Source: Dyella sp. GSA-30 (lineage in GTDB: Bacteria; Pseudomonadota; Gammaproteobacteria; Xanthomonadales; Rhodanobacteraceae). From it: a stretch of DNA of 64,000 nt. How positions within the stretch are numbered: position 1 is the first letter of the stretch; the number at the start of each line of letters is the position of its first letter. The notes beneath the pieces were generated by a model that was given only the letters and a program-made list of their open reading frames with translations, did not search any database and had not been told where the DNA came from. The position numbers and the translations under genes are program-made. Of this stretch, positions 39,109 through 48,569 are shown piece by piece. The DNA lies in assembly GCF_027924605.1 (NCBI RefSeq), contig NZ_AP027042.1, positions 248,001 to 312,000 on the forward strand, given 5' to 3'.

Positions 39109-39960
39109 ATGAACACGCAAAACCAGTCGAAATATCTGCCTTATCTCGGATTTGGACTTGGCCTTCGCGTCGACCACTACGAAACCCTGCTCGATCATCC
39201 CGGCCAGGTGGAATGGCTCGAGATCATTTCGGAAAACTACATGGTGCACGGCGGGCGCCCGCTATCGTGGCTGGAGAAATTCCGCGAGCGTTTCCCGCTG
39301 GTCATGCACGGCGTTTCGCTATCGATCGGCAGCACCGATCCCCTGGACGAAGGCTATTTGCAGCGCTTGGCCGCGCTGGCGGACCGCGTGGAACCCCAAT
39401 GGGTGTCCGATCACCTGTGCTGGACTGGCGCGCACGGTATCAATCTGCATGATCTCATGCCGCTGCCATATACCGAGGAGGCGCTGGACCATGTCGTCGA
39501 GCGCGTCAGTCGCGTCCAGGACGTCCTTGGCCGGCGCATCCTGCTGGAGAACGTGTCCAGCTACATCACCTACGCCGATTCGCAGCTGACCGAATGGGAA
39601 TTCCTGGCCGCAGTGGCCGAACGAGCCGACTGCCTGTTGTTGCTGGACATCAACAACATTCATGTCAGCGCACATAATCATGGTTTCTCGCCGCTCGACT
39701 ACCTCGACGGTATTCCGGCGCGGCGCGTGCAGCAGTTCCATCTTGCCGGGCACGAACATGGCGAGCAGTTGCTTATCGACACGCATGACGCGCCGATCGT
39801 CGATCCGGTATGGAAACTGTATGTGGAAGCAGTCCGTCGCTACGGCCGGGTATCGACGATGATCGAGCGCGACGACCACATTCCCCCGCTGGCCGAACTG
39901 CTCGAAGAACTCGACCGCGCACGGGAGCTGGCGCTTCCCCTGCTGAAGGAAGCCGCATGA
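39109..39960 (+). CDS. DUF692 multinuclear non-heme iron enzyme (MNIO, BufB-like)
   Basis: 283 aa TIM-barrel-type enzyme of the DUF692/MbnB family, which modifies cysteine in precursor peptides using two or three iron ions. Family blocks are present: [73 protein letters not shown] and [11 protein letters not shown]. Candidate metal ligands are His67, His102, Glu147, Asp180, His211, Asp224 and Glu253. Its ATGA overlap with the next gene indicates coupling. The substrate is most likely the preceding six-cysteine peptide. Confidence 0.93.
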   Translation: MNTQNQSKYLPYLGFGLGLRVDHYETLLDHPGQVEWLEIISENYMVHGGRPLSWLEKFRERFPLVMHGVSLSIGSTDPLDEGYLQRLAALADRVEPQWVSDHLCWTGAHGINLHDLMPLPYTEEALDHVVERVSRVQDVLGRRILLENVSSYITYADSQLTEWEFLAAVAERADCLLLLDINNIHVSAHNHGFSPLDYLDGIPARRVQQFHLAGHEHGEQLLIDTHDAPIVDPVWKLYVEAVRRYGRVSTMIERDDHIPPLAELLEELDRARELALPLLKEAA

Positions 39961-40733
39961 CTCTTCTGCGCGACATACAGCAGCAGGTATTGCACGCGAT
40001 GCTGGCCGAACAGGCGCCGCCGCTGGAGATTCTGCGCGGCGACGAGCGCGCCGATGCCGCCACCCGCTTTGCGGTCTATCACCATGCTTATCGGGCTCGT
40101 CTGCTCGAAGCTCTCGCCATCGAGTATCCCGGCCTGGCCCTGATGGCTGGGCGCCGGTTCGAACGGCTGGGAGCAGGCTACCTCGAGGCGCATCCCTCCG
40201 GTCACTACAACATACGCTGGCATGGCGCCGGGCTGGCTGCCTTCCTCGACTATGGGCGCCCATGGCGGGATAAACCCGCGTTCGCGGATATGGCCAGGCT
40301 CGACTGGGCGATTTCCACAGTTTTCGATGCCGCGGACGAGCCGGTGATGGACCCGCAGGCTCTCGCCCAGCTGGCCCCGGAAGATTGGGCCAGGCTACTG
40401 CTGCATCCTCAATACCGCTTGCAGATACTGTCCACGTCTTACAACGTGGCGGCCTTCCGCAAAGCGGCCGACCTGGGCGAGCCCAAACCCAAATTGGTGC
40501 ATTACAGCACGGCTCAGTCCGTGCTGATCTGGCGCCAGGAATGGACCGTACGCTACCGCACACTGGAGGACGATGAGCTGATCGTGCTGGAAGCCGCCAT
40601 TGGCGGCGCGACATTTTCCGAACTATGCGACCGGTTGGGCCGTTTTCATGACGAATCCGCCGCGCCAGCGCGCATGGTGGCGATACTGCAGGGTTGGCTG
40701 GCCAGTCATCTGCTGCGGGCGCACACAGTCTGA
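39957..40733 (+). CDS. DUF2063 putative DNA-binding-like domain protein, MNIO partner (BufC-like)
   Basis: 258 aa. The N-terminal DUF2063 region (about residues 5-95: [29 protein letters not shown]) is followed by a less conserved C-terminal domain. In this family the protein is the obligate partner that presents the precursor leader to the DUF692 enzyme, despite its old DNA-binding annotation. Overlaps the enzyme gene by four bases. A downstream imperfect hairpin is at 40782-40804. Confidence 0.9.
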   Translation: MTLLRDIQQQVLHAMLAEQAPPLEILRGDERADAATRFAVYHHAYRARLLEALAIEYPGLALMAGRRFERLGAGYLEAHPSGHYNIRWHGAGLAAFLDYGRPWRDKPAFADMARLDWAISTVFDAADEPVMDPQALAQLAPEDWARLLLHPQYRLQILSTSYNVAAFRKAADLGEPKPKLVHYSTAQSVLIWRQEWTVRYRTLEDDELIVLEAAIGGATFSELCDRLGRFHDESAAPARMVAILQGWLASHLLRAHTV

Positions 40734-40781
40734 TGTCATATCCCCCTACATGACCCATCGATATCGAGTACTGTGATGTAA

Positions 40782-40804
40782 CTTCGGAAGCTGCTTCCGC
40801 GAAG
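40782..40804 (+). terminator. Imperfect hairpin after the MNIO operon
   Basis: CTTCGGAAG / CTTCC(GC)GAAG inverted repeat around a two- to three-base loop. No U-run follows. Either a weak terminator or an operator for the AraC gene that starts 35 bp later. Confidence 0.35.
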
Positions 40805-40838
40805 GCCTGTTATCGGAATGAAACCGGAGGGCCGTAGT

Positions 40839-41840
40839 GTGAACATAGGACACAACACACAGAAGGAACGCCGTGTGCATATCGAGCCCAACCCCCGCCT
40901 GTTAGTAGAAGGGGGGCCCGCTCCGATTCTTATCGAGCCAGCCCTTGAGTCACTACTGAACCAGTCGATGCTGCGCGTCGACGTTATCGCCGAGCTGCAT
41001 CGCTGCGGCACCTGGTACGAAGACGAACCCCGTTACCACTGTGGACTGTTCCATCTGGTCGGAGCGGGACAGTGCAAGGTGGAAAGCCGTTCCCTGGAAG
41101 AAGCCATGACGCTCGACGCCGGCGATCTGGTGGTGCTGCCACATGGCGATGCTCACTCGCTTCGCGTCGACGGTCGAGCCGATCTGCGTGCCGATGACGT
41201 CACCAGCCTGATCTGCGGTGAATTGCACTTCTCGGGCAATTCCAACCATCCCCTCAATCACGCGTTGCCATCCTGCTTCGTCGTGCGTTCGAAAGAGGCT
41301 GGCCATACCTTTCGCCAGCTTTCGGAAATGATGGTGCATGTCGTCAATTCCGGCATGGTCGGACGCCAGGTTCTCTTGAACAAACTGGCCGACGCATTGT
41401 TTACCTTGGCCGTGTGCGATTACGCGCATCGCGCCGAAGATCGCCGTGGACTGTTCGCCGCCCTGGGCGATACGCGCATCTGCCGAGTGCTGCAGGCGGT
41501 GCATGAAAACCCCGGACATGCCTGGACGATGCAGAACATGGCATCGCTGGCCTGCATGTCGCGCTCGGCTTTCGCCGAACGTTTCACCCAGCTGATGAAG
41601 GTGCCTCCGATGCAGTACGTCACGCAGTGGCGCGTGACGATAGCCGAACAGATGCTGCGGGACAGACAGATGTCGGTGGCCGCCATCGCCCAGCAACTGG
41701 GATACAGCAGCGAGGCGGCTTTCCGCCGCCTCTTCAAGCGGGTCAGTGGCGTCAGCCCGGGCCGCATCCGATCCGAGAGCGACGAGGCACCTGCCGAGCC
41801 CGCTGATGTACCGGTCATACCCAACGTGTTGATCAACTGA
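40839..41840 (+). CDS. AraC family transcriptional regulator with cupin-type N-domain
   Basis: 333 aa. The N-terminal cupin-like ligand domain (about residues 35-190: CGLFHLVGAGQCKVE, LDAGDLVVLPHGDAHSL) belongs to the AraC_binding/cupin_6 group. The C-terminal double HTH (about 220-315) reads MASLACMSRSAFAERFTQL and IAQQLGYSSEAAFRRLFKR. The GTG at 40839 has GGAGG eight bases upstream; an ATG at 40818 without such a site would add seven residues. It lies 105 bp after the MNIO operon, same direction; whether it controls that operon is open. Confidence 0.9.
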   Translation: MNIGHNTQKERRVHIEPNPRLLVEGGPAPILIEPALESLLNQSMLRVDVIAELHRCGTWYEDEPRYHCGLFHLVGAGQCKVESRSLEEAMTLDAGDLVVLPHGDAHSLRVDGRADLRADDVTSLICGELHFSGNSNHPLNHALPSCFVVRSKEAGHTFRQLSEMMVHVVNSGMVGRQVLLNKLADALFTLAVCDYAHRAEDRRGLFAALGDTRICRVLQAVHENPGHAWTMQNMASLACMSRSAFAERFTQLMKVPPMQYVTQWRVTIAEQMLRDRQMSVAAIAQQLGYSSEAAFRRLFKRVSGVSPGRIRSESDEAPAEPADVPVIPNVLIN

Positions 41841-41863
41841 CCTCCCATCACGGAGCCCAGGCT

Positions 41864-42865
41864 TTGCGTCACTTTCTCTGCGTTGCGTCGATGTGCCTTG
41901 CGCTATCGTGCACTACGGCGCTTGCGGCACCCGTCGCATGTGCCGTAAAGGTCGGCTGGCAAGTACTGGGCAGCGGCGGGCCGGAGCTCAATGGGCGCGC
42001 ACAGAGCGGCCATGTGCTATGGATCGACGGCAAGGCCCGCGCCGTGTTCGATGCAGGCAGCGGCACCGCGGTGAATTTCGGCAAGGCGCATGCACGCATC
42101 GAGGATCTCGATGTCATCGCGCTGACTCATCTGCATACCGATCACAGCGCCGACCTTCCCGCCTATATCAAGGCGTCGTTCTTCGGTGAACGCGACCGCG
42201 CGCTGCCCATTCTGGGACCGGCCGCAGGCCATGGCTTTCCTTCCGTAGAAACCTTTCTGCAAGCACTGTTCGCCGACGAACGCGCCGCTTACCCATACCT
42301 GGGTGGATTCATGCGCGATGGTGAGGCGAGTTACCGGATCAAACCCGAGACCTTGTCGCCGCGCGATGGCGACATCGCCGTCGTATTCAAGAACGAGCGC
42401 ATGACGATACGCGCCACGCCGGTAAAGCACGGGCCAGTACCCGCGTTGGCTTACCGGGTGGATGTCGACGGCCATGCGGTGGTGTATCTGGGCGATACCG
42501 ATGCGCGTGCGCCAGCCTTGGTAAAGCTGGCCGAGCATGCGGATCTGATGGTGGCGAACATGGCGATTCCCGAAGGCGGCGACGATCCGGTAGCCAACGC
42601 GCTGCATGCACCGCCGTCGCGCATTGCAGCGTTGGCCAAGCAGGCGGGTGTGCGTCGACTCCTGTTGTCGCACTGGATGGTGCGCTCAGAGCAGGCGATG
42701 CCGGCGATCCGACGGACGATCGCTTCGATCTTTTCGGGCGAAGTGCTCGTTGGATATGATGGGGAATGCGTGAGTTTGGATGCTTCGAAGGGTCACGACT
42801 TCAGCCGCGACCACTCCGCGATCGCGCCTCAACCCGGCGCCAGCAACGCATCCAGATCGCCCTGA
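41864..42865 (+). CDS. Exported metallo-beta-lactamase-fold hydrolase
   Basis: 333 aa. Signal peptide (about residues 1-22, ending ALAA). Zinc-binding HLHTDH at residues 89-94 (THLHTDHS) and downstream His/Asp residues (VKHGP, YLGDTD, SHW) fit an arylsulfatase/RNase Z-like MBL hydrolase. The TTG start at 41864 has GGAG at normal spacing and directly precedes the signal peptide. It starts 23 bp after the AraC gene and may be cotranscribed. Its 3' end overlaps the convergent helicase gene by 37 bp. The substrate is unknown. Confidence 0.85.
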   Translation: MRHFLCVASMCLALSCTTALAAPVACAVKVGWQVLGSGGPELNGRAQSGHVLWIDGKARAVFDAGSGTAVNFGKAHARIEDLDVIALTHLHTDHSADLPAYIKASFFGERDRALPILGPAAGHGFPSVETFLQALFADERAAYPYLGGFMRDGEASYRIKPETLSPRDGDIAVVFKNERMTIRATPVKHGPVPALAYRVDVDGHAVVYLGDTDARAPALVKLAEHADLMVANMAIPEGGDDPVANALHAPPSRIAALAKQAGVRRLLLSHWMVRSEQAMPAIRRTIASIFSGEVLVGYDGECVSLDASKGHDFSRDHSAIAPQPGASNASRSP

Positions 42866-45849
42866 TCGAAGCTCAGCCGCTCGCGACTGCCGCCACCCTC
42901 GAGCACCGCCTCGGCCAGTTCCGCCTTGCGTGCCTTGAGCTCCTCGATACGCTCCTCGACGGTCCCGGCGGTAATCAACCGGAACACGAATACCGGTTTG
43001 TCCTGGCCGATGCGATGCGCACGGTCGGAGGCCTGCGCTTCGGCGGCGGGATTCCACCACGGGTCGTAATGAATCACCGTGTCGGCCGCGGTCAGGTTCA
43101 GGCCCACGCCGCCGGCCTTGAGCGACAGCAGGAACAGCGGCACTTCGCCTTCCTGGAATTGGCGCACCGGCTCGGCGCGATCGCGTGTCTCGCCGGTAAG
43201 GGTGACATAGCGAATGCGTCGGCGATCGAGTTCGACGGCAATCAGCTTGAGCATTTCGGTAAATTGCGAGAACAGCAGCACCTTGCGGCCTTCGGCGAGC
43301 AAGGCCGGCAGCATGTCCATCAGCAACTCGAACTTGGCCGAATCGCGCACGCCACGCGCAGCTTCAAGCTTCACCAGGCGCGGATCGCAGCAGACCTGGC
43401 GCAGCTTCAACAGGGCATCGAGCACGACAATGCCGCTATGGGCGATACCGCGCTGCGCGATGACTTCGCGCAGTTCGTCGGCCAGTGAAAGACGCAGACT
43501 TTCGTATAGCTCGCGCTGGCGGCCTTCGAGCACGACGCGGCGAGTGATTTCGGTTTTCGGCGGCAACTCGGAAGCCACCTGCGCCTTGGTCCGTCGCAGG
43601 ATGAACGGCGCGAGGCGACGATTGAGACGATCCTGGCACTCGGTGTCGCGCTGCTTTTCGATCGGCACGCGATAGTGACGACGGAACGCACCCTCGTCGC
43701 CAAGCAGGCCAGGCACGGCCAGATCGATCTGCGACCACAGCTCGCCGAGATGGTTTTCCAGTGGCGTGCCGGTGAGGCAGACGCAGCGCGGCGCACGCAA
43801 GGTCAGCAAGGCACGGCGCGCCTGGGTGCGTGGATTCTTCACCTGCTGCGCTTCGTCCAGCACGATCAGCGAGAACGGCTGCTTGCGCAGCGTCACCACG
43901 TCGCGCGGCAGCAGGGCGTAGCTGGTCAGCACGATATCCTGTGCGCCCAGCTGCCCGAATTCGCCACCGCGCTGCGGGCCGTGCAGCGCCAATACGCGCA
44001 AGCCCGGCGCGAAGCGCGCGATTTCCGATTGCCAGTTGGGAATCAGGCTGGTCGGTACGATGATCAGCGCCGGCTGGTTCAACGTCCCCTGCTCTTTCAG
44101 TGCAAGCAGGTGGGTGATCAGCTGCAGCGTCTTGCCCAGGCCCATATCGTCGGCCAGCACACCACCAACGCCGGCTTCCGCCAGCGCGTTCAACCAACGC
44201 AGGCCTTCGCGTTGATAAGGGCGCAGCTCGACCGTGAGATCGGCGGGCACCGCATCGCTGGCACGTTCGGCGGCATCGCGCAGACGCGCCGTGAAGCCAC
44301 GCAGTTGCTCCGGTGCCTGCAGCTCGCCGCCCGACGGCAACGCATCGACGATTTCTTCCAGACGCCCGGCCTGCACGCGCGGCAGATGCAGTTTTTTGCG
44401 CGGGCGCTCCAGATATTCGGCCAGTGGCGCAAGCAGGCCACGCAGCTCTTTCAGACGCACCGGCACGCGTCGACGTTCGTCGACCGGCGCGTACCAAACG
44501 GCGTCTTCGGGCTCATTCGGCGACGGGCTGAGATTCAACTGGTGCTCGGCCAGCGCCTGCGCCACCGCGGGCAGCAGGTTGTGCCGCTTGCCTTCCACCT
44601 CGATACCGATTTCCAGATCGAAGGCATGATCGTCGGCGTCTTCCACCGCATTGCCGTACCAGCGGACCGGCCCCTCCAGCACCTCGAACGGAAAGCTGGC
44701 GTTGTAGTCGAGCTGAAACCCCTCGCCCTCCAGCTTGGGCCGCAGCGCCAGCCAACGTGCCGGCGTGTTGACTTCGAGAGCGCCGGCATAGCCTTTGCCA
44801 GGGAACAGCCAGGCATCCTCGGGCAAGGTGTCGGCAAGGTCCCAGGGCAGCCCTTCGGTGTCGACGCCCGGTGTGAGGCCGGCGCGTTCGAGCTGTTCCA
44901 TTGCCGAAAGCTCTTCGGCACGACGACGGGTGATCTCGACCAGATGACCGTTACGTACACGCCGCACCAGCGGCTCGCCGCCACGACCCGGCAGGCGTTC
45001 GCCGGCGTAATCGAAGGCAAGGCGCGCATAGGCCAGCGGCGGCGTACCTGCGGCCAGGCGGGCGTGCCGCGTCAATGCATGCAAGGTCAGCACCGGCTTG
45101 GGCGCGAGCTCCGACTTGCGTAACTCCCCGAACACCTGGGGTAGCGGCACGCGATGCGCGAGACGACTGTCCGGTAACGCGTCGCGCAGGTTCTGGCTGT
45201 ATTCGTGCTTGAGCGGCGGGAGGTCGAGCCAATGGGTTTCTTCCGCATCGGCATCGAGGCGGCCAAGTTCGGCACGTTCGGCATCGAGATACCACAAGCC
45301 ATTGATACGCAGCAGGCGCAAGTTGGTCGGCATGGCGGGCAGCAGTCGCTGGCTGCCGTCCTTTTCCATCTGCCAATGCCAGTTGAGCTGGTGCGACTTG
45401 CCGCGGGACAGGCGCAAACCAGCCAGCCCACCGAGGAAGCACGGCGAGGTATCGAGTATTTCGGCAAGCAGTACATCGCCGACATGGCCGGACAGCCGCG
45501 CGTAGCTGCGACTCTTGCGCAGGGTCTGCGGCAGGCCGAGCAAGGTGGCGGCAAGACGTTGTTCATGGGGCGCCAACGGTACGTGCGCCAGATGCTTGCT
45601 ATCGAGCGGCGCGGGGCGTACGAAGCGCCCTTGCTCACCTACCGACAGCAGCGCCGGCGCGACTTCCAGATGCGCCCAAGCGGCACCTTCCTCGGCCATG
45701 ACTTCCAGGAAAAAGCCAAGTACACCGGGTTCATGTGCCGGGGGCGGCACCGGTACGGCAAGCAGCTTGCTCCACACGCCGGGCAGCACGTCTTCGCTGT
45801 CTTCCAGCGCGGAGGTAGAGCGTAGCGGCTGTTCGTCCGATGGCTGCAT
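42829..45849 (-). CDS. SNF2/HepA-type DEAD-like helicase
   Basis: 1006 aa. Large N-terminal region of unknown fold (about 1-520) followed by a Swi2/Snf2 ATPase core: Walker A DDMGLGKT near residue 573, DEAQ box near 665, LTGTPLENHLGELWS, then the helicase C domain with LLFSQFTEML and HRIGQDKPVFVFRLI. Such bacterial proteins translocate on double-stranded DNA; the role of this subfamily is not known. An N-terminal SWIM zinc finger, common in relatives, is not seen. It ends inside the 3' end of the convergent MBL gene. Confidence 0.9.
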   Translation of the reverse strand: MQPSDEQPLRSTSALEDSEDVLPGVWSKLLAVPVPPPAHEPGVLGFFLEVMAEEGAAWAHLEVAPALLSVGEQGRFVRPAPLDSKHLAHVPLAPHEQRLAATLLGLPQTLRKSRSYARLSGHVGDVLLAEILDTSPCFLGGLAGLRLSRGKSHQLNWHWQMEKDGSQRLLPAMPTNLRLLRINGLWYLDAERAELGRLDADAEETHWLDLPPLKHEYSQNLRDALPDSRLAHRVPLPQVFGELRKSELAPKPVLTLHALTRHARLAAGTPPLAYARLAFDYAGERLPGRGGEPLVRRVRNGHLVEITRRRAEELSAMEQLERAGLTPGVDTEGLPWDLADTLPEDAWLFPGKGYAGALEVNTPARWLALRPKLEGEGFQLDYNASFPFEVLEGPVRWYGNAVEDADDHAFDLEIGIEVEGKRHNLLPAVAQALAEHQLNLSPSPNEPEDAVWYAPVDERRRVPVRLKELRGLLAPLAEYLERPRKKLHLPRVQAGRLEEIVDALPSGGELQAPEQLRGFTARLRDAAERASDAVPADLTVELRPYQREGLRWLNALAEAGVGGVLADDMGLGKTLQLITHLLALKEQGTLNQPALIIVPTSLIPNWQSEIARFAPGLRVLALHGPQRGGEFGQLGAQDIVLTSYALLPRDVVTLRKQPFSLIVLDEAQQVKNPRTQARRALLTLRAPRCVCLTGTPLENHLGELWSQIDLAVPGLLGDEGAFRRHYRVPIEKQRDTECQDRLNRRLAPFILRRTKAQVASELPPKTEITRRVVLEGRQRELYESLRLSLADELREVIAQRGIAHSGIVVLDALLKLRQVCCDPRLVKLEAARGVRDSAKFELLMDMLPALLAEGRKVLLFSQFTEMLKLIAVELDRRRIRYVTLTGETRDRAEPVRQFQEGEVPLFLLSLKAGGVGLNLTAADTVIHYDPWWNPAAEAQASDRAHRIGQDKPVFVFRLITAGTVEERIEELKARKAELAEAVLEGGGSRERLSFDQGDLDALLAPG

Positions 45850-45996
45850 TGCGACTCGCGATGGCGCCCAAAGGAACCGAGCTTAGCAAGCTCGCCGTGC
45901 GAATGTCCGCAATAAAATGGTGAAGCCGTTCGCGGCGTTCACTGTGAAGAGCGAAGCAGGCCGCCATGCAGCCTGAAAAGCGCATGGCGACCGGCT

Positions 45997-47022
45997 TTAA
46001 GGCTTCTCGAACAACGACTGCGGATATTCCGGCTTCTGTTCGCGCGCCATCAATGCCTTGAGACCTTCCACCGGCGTCACTTCGCCATGCAGCACGGCGT
46101 GCACGCCGCGGCTGATGGGAAGTTCGAGACCGTGCTTGTCGGCCAGGCGCACGACCTCATTGGCCGTCAGCACGCTTTCGACCACCTGACCGATCTCGCG
46201 CACCGCTTCGTCGATGGCCTTGCCGCGACCCAGGGCAAGGCCCAGGCGGCGGTTGCGCGAAAGATCGCCGGTACAAGTCAGCACCAGATCGCCCAGACCG
46301 GACAGGCCCATCAGCGTTTCCGGACGCGCACCCAGTGCCACGCCCAGGCGCAGCATCTCGTTCATGCCGCGGGTGATCAGGCCGGCACGTGCATTGAGGC
46401 CCAGTTCCATGCCATCGGCGACACCGGTGGCCACCGCGAGCACGTTCTTCATGGCGCCACCGAGCTCGGCACCAAGTACGTCGCTGCCCGAATAGGCGCG
46501 CAGGTTCGGCGCATGCAGCAGCGAGGCCACCTTGTGCGCGAACGCGTCGTCTTCCGAGTGCACCGTGACCGCGCTGGGCAGCCCGGCGGCCACTTCGCGG
46601 GCGAACGACGGCCCGGTAACGACTGCCGCCGAGCGGCCTGGCAATTTTTCGGCGACCAGCTCGTGCAGGAAGCGGCCGGTACCCGGCTCGAACCCCTTGG
46701 TCGCCCAGGTAATCGATGCGCCCGGTTCAAGCAACGGGGCGATCTCATCGAGCATCGCCGCGAACGCATGGCTGGGCACCACGATCAGGACCACATCGGC
46801 GCCACGCAATGCGCGCGCCAGATCGCTTTCGTAGGTCAGCTCGGCAGGCAGCTCCAGGTCGGGCAGATAGCGCGCGTTGCGATGCGTGGCGGCCATGGCC
46901 GCCAACGCATTGGCATCGCGCCCCCACAAGCGCGTGGGCACACCGTTTCGGGCAGCCAGCGCCGCCAGGGCGGTGCCCCAGGAGCCTGCGCCAAGAACGG
47001 CCAGTGTCGGTCGAACGGCCAT
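45997..47022 (-). CDS. gpsA: Glycerol-3-phosphate dehydrogenase, NAD(P)+
   Basis: Reduces dihydroxyacetone phosphate to sn-glycerol-3-phosphate for phospholipid synthesis. 341 aa. The Rossmann motif [12 protein letters not shown] is at the N-terminus, then [18 protein letters not shown], the catalytic lysine segment [13 protein letters not shown], and [12 protein letters not shown]. The ATG at 47022 has AAGGG close upstream and lies ten bases after the secB stop. The secB-gpsA order matches E. coli. Confidence 0.97.
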   Translation of the reverse strand: MAVRPTLAVLGAGSWGTALAALAARNGVPTRLWGRDANALAAMAATHRNARYLPDLELPAELTYESDLARALRGADVVLIVVPSHAFAAMLDEIAPLLEPGASITWATKGFEPGTGRFLHELVAEKLPGRSAAVVTGPSFAREVAAGLPSAVTVHSEDDAFAHKVASLLHAPNLRAYSGSDVLGAELGGAMKNVLAVATGVADGMELGLNARAGLITRGMNEMLRLGVALGARPETLMGLSGLGDLVLTCTGDLSRNRRLGLALGRGKAIDEAVREIGQVVESVLTANEVVRLADKHGLELPISRGVHAVLHGEVTPVEGLKALMAREQKPEYPQSLFEKP

Positions 47023-47032
47023 GGCCCTTGGC

Positions 47033-47536
47033 TCAGCTGTTGAGCGTCGGAGCCTCGTCACCGCCGGTCATGCGGCGCTGCTGCTCGGCATACAACGCGT
47101 CGAAATTGATCGGCTGCAACAGGAAGGGCGGGAAGCCGCCTTCCAGCACCAGGCCGGAAATGACCTGACGCGCATAGGGGAACAGCAGGTTCGGGCAGTA
47201 GCTGCCGATGATGCCGGCATGGTCCGGCTCGCTGAAACCGGCAATGCCGAACAGACCGGCCTGCTCCACTTCGGCCAGATACGCCGTGCGATCGCCGACC
47301 GCACAGGTCAGGGTCAGGCTCAGGGTCACTTCGTACAGGTCGTTACCCAGCGAGGTGGCCTTGTGGCCCAGGTTGAGCTGCACCTGCGGCGGCTGGTCGG
47401 TCTCGCCGATCTCCTGGAAGATCTGCGGCGCATTGGGCGCCTCGAACGAAACATCCTTGACGTAGATCTTCTGCAGCACCAGCTGCGGCTGGTTGGCCTG
47501 GCCATTGGCCTGGCCGTTGGCGATAACGTCTGCCAT
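47033..47536 (-). CDS. secB: Protein-export chaperone SecB
   Basis: Tetrameric cytosolic chaperone that holds preproteins unfolded and hands them to SecA. 167 aa. Core motifs [17 protein letters not shown] and [25 protein letters not shown] (read in parts) are diagnostic. The short N-terminal tail has three near-repeats of NGQAN before the core. Start supported by GAGGG. First gene of secB-gpsA. Confidence 0.96.
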   Translation of the reverse strand: MADVIANGQANGQANQPQLVLQKIYVKDVSFEAPNAPQIFQEIGETDQPPQVQLNLGHKATSLGNDLYEVTLSLTLTCAVGDRTAYLAEVEQAGLFGIAGFSEPDHAGIIGSYCPNLLFPYARQVISGLVLEGGFPPFLLQPINFDALYAEQQRRMTGGDEAPTLNS

Positions 47537-47872
47537 CGGGTATCCCTCGGTTCGCGAATGCGGTTTAAGCAAAGAGGTCGATTGTTTCATAACGGCGGGG
47601 AACGGGGAACAGCACATGCCGCAGCCTGCAGGCCCAGGCGAACGCCCCGGGCGTCAGTAGGGAAACCCCGGGAACTTGCATACGGCCCTGATTTCCTGAG
47701 AGAATACACGGCTCGACTATGCCGGCCCGACTCTATCGGGCATGTCCGCTACGCGATGCGGGCCTTAACGGCAACCTCGAAAGCTTCAATCTCCAGCATC
47801 GCGGGCGCCGAGGCGCCGCTGGGCCGATGTCGCCCTGGCTAACGGGCGGTCAAAAATTTTACGGAGGTCATC
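47537..47872. other. 336-bp divergent intergenic region secB / rpmB
   Basis: It holds the leaders of secB (minus) and rpmB (plus). No gene is convincing. There is a GC-rich run with GGCGCC repeats near 47800-47815 and a T-rich ATTTTACGGAGG start region for rpmB. No clean promoter could be assigned. Confidence 0.4.
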
Positions 47873-48109
47873 ATGGCCCGTGTATGCCAAGTCACCGGAA
47901 AGGGTGTGCAGACTGGTAACAACGTCTCGCACGCTAACAACAAGACCCGTCGCCGCTGGTTGCCCAACCTGCATGAGCGTCGCTTCTGGGTTGCCAGCGA
48001 AAACCGCTGGGTGAAACTGCGCGTCTCCAACCAGGCGCTGCGCACTATCGACAAGAAGGGCATCGAGGCCGTGATCGCCGACCTGCGTGCCCGCGGCGAA
48101 AAGGTCTGA
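47873..48109 (+). CDS. rpmB: 50S ribosomal protein L28
   Basis: 78 aa, normal length. The sequence [26 protein letters not shown] and [17 protein letters not shown] (partly quoted) is clear L28. No zinc-binding CxxC pairs, so it is the zinc-free type. ACGGAGG six bases upstream. rpmG follows 11 bp later. Confidence 0.97.
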   Translation: MARVCQVTGKGVQTGNNVSHANNKTRRRWLPNLHERRFWVASENRWVKLRVSNQALRTIDKKGIEAVIADLRARGEKV

Positions 48110-48120
48110 GGAGATAAGTC

Positions 48121-48288
48121 ATGGCTAATAGCAAGCAAGACAAGATCCGCTTGATCTCGTCGGCCGGTACCGGCCACTTCTACACCACGCAGAAGAACAA
48201 GAAGAACACGCCCGACAAATTCGAGTTCAAGAAGTACGACCCGGTTGTCCGTAAGCACGTGATCTACAAGGAAGGCAAGATCAAATAA
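48121..48288 (+). CDS. rpmG: 50S ribosomal protein L33
   Basis: 55 aa: [20 protein letters not shown].., then [20 protein letters not shown], ending in KEGKIK. This is the zinc-free L33 (no cysteines). Start supported by GAGGAGA. The stop codon lies inside a perfect palindrome, and a Rho-independent terminator follows at 48321. Confidence 0.96.
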   Translation: MANSKQDKIRLISSAGTGHFYTTQKNKKNTPDKFEFKKYDPVVRKHVIYKEGKIK

Positions 48289-48310
48289 TTCGCCATCAGG
48301 CGAATTATTT
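48283..48310. other. 12-bp perfect palindrome containing the rpmG stop codon
   Basis: AAATAATTCGCC / GGCGAATTATTT with a 4-nt loop (ATCA). It forms a hairpin starting within the last codon of rpmG, just ahead of the proper terminator. Probable 3'-end stabiliser or part of tandem terminators. Confidence 0.8.
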
Positions 48311-48320
48311 GATCTCTTCG

Positions 48321-48349
48321 AAAACCCGCCCTTGTGGCGGGTTTTTTTA
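48321..48349 (+). terminator. Rho-independent terminator of rpmB-rpmG
   Basis: AACCCGCC-CTTGT-GGCGGGTT hairpin followed by a T-run. Confidence 0.93.
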
Positions 48350-48410
48350 TGGCCCTGTCATGCCTCATTGTGGGGCGGCTTCAGAGAATCTCTAAAAAAC
48401 CTCTCCTATT

Positions 48411-48517
48411 CGTCATCCCGGCGCAGGCCGGGATCTATTCCTCGGTCCTCGCTTGTCAGACAGCCTTTGGCAAGCATCTGAGCTGAGGAATGGATTCCGG
48501 CCTGCGCCGGAATGACG
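48411..48517. repeat. CGTCATCCCGGC inverted repeat, copy d
   Basis: Arms CGTCATCCCGGCGCAGGCCG.. and ..CGGCCTGCGCCGGAATGACG around an inner pair (ATTCCTC / GAGGAAT). Left flank shared with copy c at 32941. A GCTCCCACA half-element of the other repeat family follows at 48540-48557. Confidence 0.88.
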
Positions 48518-48569
48518 ACAAGGTGAGGCTAATTGAGTCTTCTGAAGCCGCTCCCACAGAAAAAACAAC

